Source: Planctomycetota bacterium (lineage in GTDB: Bacteria; Planctomycetota; Planctomycetia; Gemmatales; Gemmataceae). Taken from it: a DNA stretch of 33,917 nt. The position numbers and the translations under genes were made by a program. The stretch is taken from contig QWPF01000002.1 of assembly GCA_003671255.1 (NCBI GenBank), forward strand, positions 1 to 33,917, given 5' to 3'. Of the stretch, positions 26,027 through 33,917 are shown one piece after another. The notes beneath the pieces were generated by a model, which did no database searches, was not told the origin of the DNA, and was given only the letters and a program-made list of their open reading frames with translations. Each line of letters starts with the position of its first letter. The first letter of the stretch is position 1.

Positions 26027-27499
<1,473 letters not shown>

Positions 27500-27502
27500 A
27501 CC

Positions 27503-27904
27503 ATGGCAGAAAACCAAACTAAACTTCATTGTGTGGTTGTGACACCCGAGAAAGCCTTGGTAGACCAAGATTCTGATTCTTTGGTGATACCATTGTTTGA
27601 TGGCGAAATGGGTATATTGCCTAATCGGGCTGCATTAGTATCCAAACTTGGGTTTGGTTGTCTTCGGATTCGTAACGGTTCTACTGATTCCTTTTTCTTT
27701 ATTGAAGGTGGAACGGTTCAAATCTCTAAAAATATAGTTACATTGTTGACCCCAAGAGCAACCGAACTCGCAGCTTTGGATGTAACTTCTGCTAAGGCTC
27801 TGATCGAATCTAATCTTGAAGGAAAAACTGCAAACGAGCGTTCAAAACTCAAAGAAAGAGCTCGCGCAATCGTTCGTGCTAGTGCTAAATTAAACAGAAA
27901 GTAA
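27503..27904 (+). CDS. atpC: F0F1 ATP synthase subunit epsilon
   Basis: This 133-residue protein is the epsilon subunit. The N-terminal beta barrel has LHCVVVTPEKALVD, then LVIPLFDGEMGILPNRAALV, a standard epsilon pattern. The C-terminal part is a helical hairpin (about 90-133) that in other bacteria can inhibit ATP hydrolysis. It starts 3 bp after the atpD stop. Only 14 bp separate its stop from the convergent glgX end, and no hairpin terminator is visible, only a CCTTTTTTACTT run. Confidence 0.92.
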   Translation: MAENQTKLHCVVVTPEKALVDQDSDSLVIPLFDGEMGILPNRAALVSKLGFGCLRIRNGSTDSFFFIEGGTVQISKNIVTLLTPRATELAALDVTSAKALIESNLEGKTANERSKLKERARAIVRASAKLNRK

Positions 27905-27918
27905 TCCTGATTCCTTTT

Positions 27919-29973
27919 TTACTTGTCTGATAATAATACTAAACAAGACTTTGCTTCCACTGGATAAATGCTTTCAAAAGCTATTTTTGGGGCTTCATGG
28001 AAGCTTACAATATCAAGTGGCGAAGCTTTTGCTGTATCGATAATACGCTTCCATGGCCTTCCTGTTGGGGAAGCAGGGATTTTGCATTCTGCAGCTTCAT
28101 TTCCAGAATTCATAGCTACAAAAAAGTCTGCATCGGTTTCTCTGCCGGTTTTTAAACCATTTAAAGCAAAAGCAAGGAATGTACTGTCGGTTGAAAAATC
28201 AGGGTTTAAAGGTGTGATTCCGTGCCAAATAACATCTCCAGGCTTCATAAAAGTTCGTCTTCTTAATGCTGGATGTGCTAATCGTAGTTTAATTATTTCT
28301 TGAGTGAAACGGTGAAAATCAGAGTTTTTTTCAAGGAAGGACCAGTCTGTCCAACTGATTTCGTTATCTTGGCACCAAGCATTATTATTGCCTTTTTGTG
28401 TGCGCAGGAATTCATCACCCGCAAGCATCATGGGCACACCTTGCGAAATAAACAAAGTGACATAAAAGTTTCTGACTTGTCGTTTTCTTAAACCAAGGAT
28501 GTAGGGATCATTGGTCGGGCCCTCTTCACCACAATTCCAGCTGAAATTTTCTGAACACCCGTCATTGTTTCCTTCACCATTTCGAAAATTATGTTTTACA
28601 TTGTAGCTTACAAGATCCCAGAGGGTGAACCCATCATGGCAGGTTATAAAATTTAAACTATGTCTGGGTTTTCGCCCTGAAGATTCGTAAAGATCGGAGC
28701 TTCCGCAAATGCGGGTTGCCAGCAAAGATGCGATCCCAGGTTCACCCCGCCAAAACCTGCGTATATCATCTCGAAATTGGCCATTCCACTCACTCCATCT
28801 TCTGCCATAAGGGAAAAGTCCAACTTGATATAAACCAGCAGCATCCCAAGGTTCAGCAATTAATTTGGTGTCAGCTAGCACACCATCTTCTGCTATCATT
28901 TCTACGATTGGTGGTTCTACTAAAACATTTCCCAGATAATCTCGTCCTAATATAGATGCGAGGTCGAAGCGTAATCCATCAACATTCATATCAGCAACCC
29001 AGAAACGCAAACTATTCGTGATCATTTCTCTTACAACTGGATGGTTGCAATTAAGGGTATTACCACATCCGGAAAAATTAAAGTAATTCCCATCTTTGTC
29101 TACCATGTAATAAGTAGAGTTGTCTAAACCTCGAAAACTGTAGGTTCTCCCGCGATGATTTCCTTCCCCAGTGTGGTTAAAAACCACATCCATGATGACT
29201 TCGATTCCTGCCATATGAAAAGCATGAACCATTTTTCGGAATTCAACAATATGTTGATTAATGTTTCCCACGCTTGCGTATGAAGTTTTGGGGGCATTGA
29301 AAGAAATAGTATTATAACCCCATAAATTGCGATGTTTTTTACCGGTAGCGGGGTCAAAAAAGGGGCAATCATTCTCATCAAATTCATGAACTGGTAAAAG
29401 TTCGACTGCTGTTATACCTAGATTTTTTAGATAGGGAATTTTTTCTATCAAAGCATCAAAAGTCCCTGGATTGACAGTCATAGAGGTTGGATGGCAGGTA
29501 AAACCGCGGACATGAACTTCGTAAATAATGCTGTCTTCCATCGGGGTACATAGATGGGTGTCGTCCATTTGGGGGATTTCGTTATTTGTGAAAATACTTA
29601 GCCTACTCGTATGGTGCGCCATGGATTCATCATTTACCCCCCATTCCGATCCCCCTGAAATCGTTTTGCATTGAGGATCTAAAAGGAGGTGTTCAGGGTC
29701 AAAGCGATGTATTGGTGACTGGGGGCCATTAACTCTCCACCCATAGCAAAATGATTCGGGTAAGCCTTCAACAGCAATATGCCAATGATCTCCTGTTCTG
29801 CTTTTTCTTGGATGTAAAACTATTTCAGCAATAGGTTCTTTGGAATCGAGTGTGAATAATGCAAGATGCACCTCTGTTCCGTGTCTGCAAAGTAATGCAA
29901 AATTGATACTATTATTTAACTGTGTTGCCCCGAGCGGTAGGCATTTACCTCGAGAAAGTTTTAATGGGGTCAT
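27919..29973 (-). CDS. glgX: Glycogen debranching enzyme (GlgX/isoamylase-type GH13)
   Basis: This 684-residue protein hydrolyses alpha-1,6 branches of glycogen or limit dextrins. An N-terminal CBM48-like beta domain (about 10-110) precedes the GH13 barrel. The conserved regions are DVVFNH (262-267), GLRFDLAS with nucleophile D337 (333-340), IAEPWD with acid/base E374 (372-377), and CHDG with D447 (445-448). GNNNAWCQDNEISWTDW is a GlgX/TreX signature. No signal peptide is seen, so it is cytoplasmic. The upstream region is shared divergently with rho. It has no Shine-Dalgarno. Confidence 0.94.
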   Translation of the reverse strand: MTPLKLSRGKCLPLGATQLNNSINFALLCRHGTEVHLALFTLDSKEPIAEIVLHPRKSRTGDHWHIAVEGLPESFCYGWRVNGPQSPIHRFDPEHLLLDPQCKTISGGSEWGVNDESMAHHTSRLSIFTNNEIPQMDDTHLCTPMEDSIIYEVHVRGFTCHPTSMTVNPGTFDALIEKIPYLKNLGITAVELLPVHEFDENDCPFFDPATGKKHRNLWGYNTISFNAPKTSYASVGNINQHIVEFRKMVHAFHMAGIEVIMDVVFNHTGEGNHRGRTYSFRGLDNSTYYMVDKDGNYFNFSGCGNTLNCNHPVVREMITNSLRFWVADMNVDGLRFDLASILGRDYLGNVLVEPPIVEMIAEDGVLADTKLIAEPWDAAGLYQVGLFPYGRRWSEWNGQFRDDIRRFWRGEPGIASLLATRICGSSDLYESSGRKPRHSLNFITCHDGFTLWDLVSYNVKHNFRNGEGNNDGCSENFSWNCGEEGPTNDPYILGLRKRQVRNFYVTLFISQGVPMMLAGDEFLRTQKGNNNAWCQDNEISWTDWSFLEKNSDFHRFTQEIIKLRLAHPALRRRTFMKPGDVIWHGITPLNPDFSTDSTFLAFALNGLKTGRETDADFFVAMNSGNEAAECKIPASPTGRPWKRIIDTAKASPLDIVSFHEAPKIAFESIYPVEAKSCLVLLSDK

Positions 29974-30283
29974 TATATTTTTAAGCTACTTTGGTTAAAT
30001 CATTGTCATGGATAAACATTAAAATATAAAAGAACAAAGGGTATTGTGTGTTAATAATACTGAAAAGACCAAGAAATATACTTGCATTTTTTCAAATAAC
30101 TTTATAATCTAATTTTGTTGGATTTATAGTTGTTCAAGATAAACCACTTTAACTGGTTATTTAACCAAACAACAAAGCACAGTGGTATTTGTTGACCTAT
30201 TTTAATTGGCCCACCAGGTTTAACTTCTTGTTTAATACACGGATCACTTTTATTATTTAAAGTTTCCTTTAGGAGGATAGATT
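29974..30283. promoter_or_regulatory. Divergent region between glgX and rho
   Basis: This 310-bp AT-rich stretch has no supported gene. It must contain promoters for glgX (minus) and rho (plus). The rho-proximal end has AGGAGG 7 nt before the ATG. Two AACCA copies (30142-30146 and 30163-30167) can each pair with the same TGGTT (30154-30158), giving two mutually exclusive short hairpins in the predicted rho leader. Rho autoregulation by leader attenuation is known in E. coli, but any role here is inference. Confidence 0.45.
30082..30108 (+). promoter_or_regulatory. Candidate sigma-70 promoter for rho
   Basis: TTGCAT at 30082-30087 and a perfect TATAAT at 30103-30108 are separated by 15 bp, slightly short of the 17-bp optimum. 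Start of transcription would be near 30115, giving a leader of about 170 nt. AT-rich background makes chance matches likely. Confidence 0.3.
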
Positions 30284-31693
30284 ATGTCCGTCGCACGCGG
30301 CGACGAAGGGATGGGCAACTTAGCCAGAAAAAGAGTAGTTCGCAAATCTACAGAACAATCTTCCCCTTCAAGCAGTATAGAATCGAATCAACCAATTCAA
30401 TCAAACTCCCAGGTTCCAAAGATTCAAACTGGGGCCAGGCTTGATGATTTGTACAGGCTTTCAATGCCTAAACTTTTTGCGTATGCAGAACAAGAGGGGA
30501 TTGCCGAACACACTGGTATGACCCGTGTGCAGTTAATTGTTTCGGTAGTTCGCAGACAGATTGAACGCGGTAACGCAGTCAAAGGTTCAGGAACCTTGGA
30601 AGTGTTGCCCGATGGATATGGTTTTCTTCGTAGTGCAGCACATAATTATTTAGCTTCTCCTGAAGATATATATGTTTCCCCCAGTCAAATTCGAAGGCTT
30701 GGTTTACGCTCAGGCCTTATGATTGAAGGCCCTATTCGTTTGCCAATTGAAGGTCAGGATAATTTTGCTTTAATGCAGGTGGAGCTTGTACAAGGGCGTA
30801 CCCCAGATGAGCGGGCTCGGCCCGTGGTTTTTGAAGATTTAACCCCTCTTCATCCCAATAAAAGGCTTTTCCTTGAAACTTCTAACGGGGAACTTTCCAC
30901 TCGAGTTGTTGATCTCGTTACACCCATTGGCAAAGGTCAGCGCGGTTTGATTGTTTCCCCTCCACGAGCAGGAAAAACTGTTCTCTTAATGCGCATTGCA
31001 CAAGCTATCAAACAAAATCATCCTGAAGCTTATTTGATTGTTCTTCTTATTGATGAGCGACCCGAAGAAGTTACAGAAATGGTTCGTTCTGTTGCTAGCG
31101 CCAACGCTGAAGTTGTAGCCAGCACCTTTGATGAGCCTTCCACTGACCATGTTCATGTAAGTGAAATTGCAATGGAAAAAGCGAAACGAATGGTGGAAGA
31201 CGGTAAGGATGTTATTATCCTTTTAGATTCCATTACAAGGCTGGCCCGTGCTTATAATTCTGAAGCGCCTTCAGGTGGTAAATTGCTGAGCGGCGGTCTC
31301 GATTCCAATGCCATGCAGAAACCTAAACGCTTTTTTGGTGCCGCTCGAAATATTGAAAATGGCGGTAGCCTTACCATTCTTGCAACTGCATTGATTGATA
31401 CTGGTTCTCGGATGGACGAAGTTATCTTTGAAGAATTCAAAGGAACTGGCAACATGGAAGTTCATCTTGATCGAAGGCTGGTTGATAAGCGAGTTTGGCC
31501 CGCTATTGATATTAATCGGTCAGGTACTCGAAAAGAAGAATTGCTAATGCATCCCGATGAAATGGATAGGGTGAGAGCTCTTCGAAGGGTGCTAGCGGAT
31601 ATGCATCCGGTGGATGCTATGGAATTAATGGTATCTAGGCTAAAGAAATGTAAAACAAATGCTGAGTTTCTTATGAATATGAACATGGCTTAA
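30284..31693 (+). CDS. rho: Transcription termination factor Rho
   Basis: This 469-residue protein is the hexameric RNA helicase that ends transcription. A low-complexity Ser/Gln-rich N-terminus (about 1-48) precedes the Rho N-terminal helical domain ([18 protein letters not shown]). The RNA-binding cold-shock fold follows, with [15 protein letters not shown] at 103-117. The P-loop is SPPRAGKT (225-232), [10 protein letters not shown] is at 258-267, and [12 protein letters not shown] follows. [20 protein letters not shown] covers the Q and R loop region. AGGAGG before the ATG is a strong Shine-Dalgarno. It lies 15 bp before the M32 peptidase gene. Confidence 0.97.
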   Translation: MSVARGDEGMGNLARKRVVRKSTEQSSPSSSIESNQPIQSNSQVPKIQTGARLDDLYRLSMPKLFAYAEQEGIAEHTGMTRVQLIVSVVRRQIERGNAVKGSGTLEVLPDGYGFLRSAAHNYLASPEDIYVSPSQIRRLGLRSGLMIEGPIRLPIEGQDNFALMQVELVQGRTPDERARPVVFEDLTPLHPNKRLFLETSNGELSTRVVDLVTPIGKGQRGLIVSPPRAGKTVLLMRIAQAIKQNHPEAYLIVLLIDERPEEVTEMVRSVASANAEVVASTFDEPSTDHVHVSEIAMEKAKRMVEDGKDVIILLDSITRLARAYNSEAPSGGKLLSGGLDSNAMQKPKRFFGAARNIENGGSLTILATALIDTGSRMDEVIFEEFKGTGNMEVHLDRRLVDKRVWPAIDINRSGTRKEELLMHPDEMDRVRALRRVLADMHPVDAMELMVSRLKKCKTNAEFLMNMNMA

Positions 31694-31708
31694 TAAGCTG
31701 GAATACCA

Positions 31709-33199
31709 ATGGATCTTGAATTAAAGTACCTTAAATTAAAGGAACATTTCAAAAACGCCAAGGTTATTGAATCTTGTGCTGAATTAATAGGCTGGGATGA
31801 AAGAACGAATATGCCGCCTCAAGGGGCGGACCTTCGGGCTCTTCAAAATTCTGCTCTTTCTAAATTACATCATGACCTTGTCACCGAATCATGGCTTGGC
31901 GATGCGTTGAATGAGCTTGCCTCTGAGTCTGTTAATTTACCAGCGGATTCAGATATTTGTGTAAATGTTAGAGAATGGATTCGGGTATTTACCCGGGCTA
32001 ATAAAATTCCTGTTACTTTGGTTCAAGAGTTTTCAAAAACATTTGTCTATTCCCAACAGGCTTGGCAGGATGCTAGATCGCAAAACAATTTTGTCTTATT
32101 TCAACCGTGGCTTGAAAAAATCATTGACCTCAAAAGGCATGAAGCGAAATGTCTTGCGAATGGTCAGGTTAGTTATGATGCCTTGTTAGATGATTATGAA
32201 CCGGGTGCAACTTCTCTTGAGTTGGATTCTATTTTTTATCCTCTTAAAGATTCGATTATTAAAGTATTACACTCCTGTTCAAAAGAAAATAAACGCAACT
32301 TGATTCTGGGTAATTATCCCGAACAAAAACAAAAGATTTTCAGTGAGATTATAGCAGGGTATTGTGGTTTTGATTTTAATGCAGGCAGACTTGATACCAC
32401 TGCTCATCCTTTTTGCTGTGGTATTGGCCCAGGCGATTGTAGGATTACCACTCGGTTTAACCCCGCAGACTTTTCATCAGGCCTTTTTGGTGTCTTGCAT
32501 GAGGCAGGCCATGGTTTATATGAACAAGGGTTGGATCCAGATCATTTTGGATTGCCCACTGGAACCGCTGTTTCCCTTGGAATTCATGAATCTCAATCTC
32601 GTCTTCTTGAAAATCAAGTTGGAAGATCATTGGAATTCTGGCGCTTTATTTATCCCCTTGCGATAAAGTTTTTCCCTGACCAGCTCTCCAATATTCCTCT
32701 AGAAACTTTTCATAAATCTATTAACCAAGTTAGACCAGGTTTTATCAGAGTAGATGCTGATGAGGTTACCTATAATCTTCATATCATCTTTCGTTACGAA
32801 CTTGAAAAGGATTTACTTTCACAAAACCTTTCCGTCAAAGATCTCCCCGATGCTTGGAAAGCTAAGATGAAAACTTATTTAGATTTGGTTCCAGATAATG
32901 ATGCAACGGGATGTTTGCAGGATATTCATTGGAGTGCAGGCCTTTTTGGTTATTTCCCTACTTACCTTTTGGGCAATCTTTACGCTGCGCAATTTATTGA
33001 AAAAGCTAAAAAAGTAATTGGATGGAACAGTAATTGCCTTAATCTTGATGTTCTTTCTGAGTTACGCCAATGGCTGAAAAAGAATATTCATCTTAAAGGG
33101 AAAAGATTACTTCCGGGTAAACTTTGCGAGAATGTCACTGGCGAAAAACTTGATAAAAAGTATTTCGAACAATATCTCATGCAAAAATTTAATTCTTAA
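31709..33199 (+). CDS. M32 family metallocarboxypeptidase (Taq-type)
   Basis: This 496-residue protein is a zinc carboxypeptidase of the M32 family. HEAGH at 264-268 holds two zinc ligands and the catalytic glutamate, and E294 in GIHESQSRLLEN (291-302) is the third ligand. DTTAHPF at 229-235 and DIHWSAGLFGYFPTYLLGN near the C-terminus are family marks. It has no signal peptide and should be cytoplasmic. The ATG is 15 bp after the rho stop, so read-through from rho is likely. Length is typical (about 500). Confidence 0.94.
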   Translation: MDLELKYLKLKEHFKNAKVIESCAELIGWDERTNMPPQGADLRALQNSALSKLHHDLVTESWLGDALNELASESVNLPADSDICVNVREWIRVFTRANKIPVTLVQEFSKTFVYSQQAWQDARSQNNFVLFQPWLEKIIDLKRHEAKCLANGQVSYDALLDDYEPGATSLELDSIFYPLKDSIIKVLHSCSKENKRNLILGNYPEQKQKIFSEIIAGYCGFDFNAGRLDTTAHPFCCGIGPGDCRITTRFNPADFSSGLFGVLHEAGHGLYEQGLDPDHFGLPTGTAVSLGIHESQSRLLENQVGRSLEFWRFIYPLAIKFFPDQLSNIPLETFHKSINQVRPGFIRVDADEVTYNLHIIFRYELEKDLLSQNLSVKDLPDAWKAKMKTYLDLVPDNDATGCLQDIHWSAGLFGYFPTYLLGNLYAAQFIEKAKKVIGWNSNCLNLDVLSELRQWLKKNIHLKGKRLLPGKLCENVTGEKLDKKYFEQYLMQKFNS

Positions 33200-33206
33200 A
33201 TTTGTT

Positions 33207-33572
33207 TTAATCAAAAACAAATGTGGTTTGCTTTACTATTTCTTTTAATTCGTTGCTGTTGAATGGTTTGCATATCACCTTGTGATTTTTTAACGCTGGG
33301 TTATTTGAGTAGTTTTTCTCTGCAGTCATTAAAACAATTGCATTAATGTTTTTTTCAATTAGCATTTCAGCAAGGGTGATTCCATCAATTCCTGGTAAAG
33401 AAATATCAATTAATGCTAACGCAGGAGTAATCATGTTTATTACTTTAATCGCTTCTTCACCAGAAGAAACTGATAATATTTTGAAACCCCAATTCGATAT
33501 TCCTTTTTGAATTATAAGACGGGTTGATGTGTCATCTTCAACAAGCAATATTGATTTTTCTGATTTAAACAT
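33207..33572 (-). CDS. Single-domain response regulator (receiver only)
   Basis: This 121-residue protein is a CheY-like receiver. The acidic pair is D13-D14 (VEDD), the phosphoacceptor is D56 (ALIDISLPG), T83 lies in MTA, and K102 is in ICKPF. No output domain is attached. I chose ATG 33572 over a TTG at 33587, though neither has a clear Shine-Dalgarno. No histidine kinase lies in the window, so its partner is elsewhere. It is convergent with the M32 peptidase, with only 7 bp between stops. Confidence 0.88.
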   Translation of the reverse strand: MFKSEKSILLVEDDTSTRLIIQKGISNWGFKILSVSSGEEAIKVINMITPALALIDISLPGIDGITLAEMLIEKNINAIVLMTAEKNYSNNPALKNHKVICKPFNSNELKEIVKQTTFVFD

Positions 33573-33710
33573 TTTGGGCGTTACCAATTAAATCAAGATT
33601 AATTTCATAAAGACTAACATGTTAAAAGAAATTACCATATAAGGCTTTATGAATCATAATGCTTAGTCCATAATAATGCTGTTATTAAATATCATTATTC
33701 TGAGGTTAAC

Positions 33711-33917
33711 ATGGATTTTAAACTTTTATCTTCGGTACTTTTAGGTTTTCTAATAATGAACAATAACTTGCATGGTGAACAAAATCTTGATGCGGATGCA
33801 AAAAGTTTTTTAGAAAAACATGAGTTGATGATGCGTCCGATGGAGATTGCTGCAAACCTTGCGTGGTGGGATGCTAATACAACGGGAAGTCCTTTAGCTT
33901 TTGAAAAAAAAGAAAAA
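33711..33917 (+). CDS. M2-family (ACE-like) peptidyl-dipeptidase, N-terminal fragment (3' truncated by window edge)
   Basis: The first 69 codons are present and run off the window. Residues 1 to about 22 look like a signal peptide (MDFKLLSSVLLGFLIMNN, then LHGE). MRPMEIAANLAWWDANTTG resembles the start of M2 peptidases, where AxxAxWxxNTN-like residues follow the signal. TGAGG precedes the ATG. The HEXXH zinc motif is not in view, so the family call rests on this short match. Confidence 0.6.
   Translation, partial: MDFKLLSSVLLGFLIMNNNLHGEQNLDADAKSFLEKHELMMRPMEIAANLAWWDANTTGSPLAFEKKEK

Noticed and set aside
33200-33222. AT-rich 9-bp inverted repeat (ATTTGTTTT / AAAACAAAT) between the M32 peptidase and response regulator genes
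   Set aside because: The stem has only one G-C pair and overlaps the end of a coding region. In AT-rich DNA this is expected by chance, so I do not call it a terminator.

Overview
The window is AT-rich bacterial DNA that reads best as a member of the Planctomycetota. This is an inference from gene content: two Tat-signal Gfo/Idh/MocA oxidoreductases, a DUF6807 (PmoA-like) protein, a DUF4432 protein, a DoxX protein split by a large insert, a DUF4912 protein, a tandem-ACT protein and a MoxR-type ATPase end. I cannot resolve the genus. I see no tRNA, rRNA, CRISPR array, insertion sequence or integrase. Almost every base lies in or beside a gene, so it looks like stable chromosome and not an island.

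Layout. 1-2522: the 3' end of a MoxR-like ATPase gene, a secreted Gfo/Idh/MocA oxidoreductase, a hairpin terminator, and a convergent PfkB-family sugar kinase. 2758-6379: a tight five-gene cluster encoding a JAMM/JAB protease, a 62-residue protein, an E2-like protein, a ThiF/E1-like protein and a 388-residue protein of unknown family. This is a ubiquitin-type conjugation and deconjugation set with no recognisable ubiquitin-like modifier, and it is the most interesting part of the window. 6376-10436: a convergent membrane M50 protease, coaD, a soluble Ser/Thr kinase, a tandem-ACT protein and a divergent AlaC-type aminotransferase. 10613-14842: a three-gene unit of DUF6807 protein, a POT peptide transporter with large inserts, and a DUF4432 sugar-epimerase-like protein, closed by a strong hairpin at 14861-14896.

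14904-19820 (minus strand): four co-directional genes, DUF4912 protein, ApbE flavin transferase, DoxX-like membrane protein and Gfo/Idh/MocA oxidoreductase. 20126-27904 (plus strand): a complete F-type ATP synthase operon. It has two small AtpZ/AtpI-like membrane proteins followed by a, c, b, delta, alpha, gamma, beta and epsilon. Its oddities are signal peptides on both b and c, an insert of about 55 residues in alpha, a 50-nt delta/alpha gene overlap and changed P-loop residues. The c-subunit sequence suggests proton rather than sodium coupling.

27919-33917: glgX (minus), a 310-bp leader region, rho, an M32 carboxypeptidase, a single-domain response regulator (minus), and the first 69 codons of an M2-family (ACE-like) peptidase that runs off the end.

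Gene starts were moved downstream of the longest open frame where an ATG with a better Shine-Dalgarno or homology fit exists: coaD, the ACT protein, the DUF4912 protein, atpB, atpE, atpA, the response regulator, and two small proteins.
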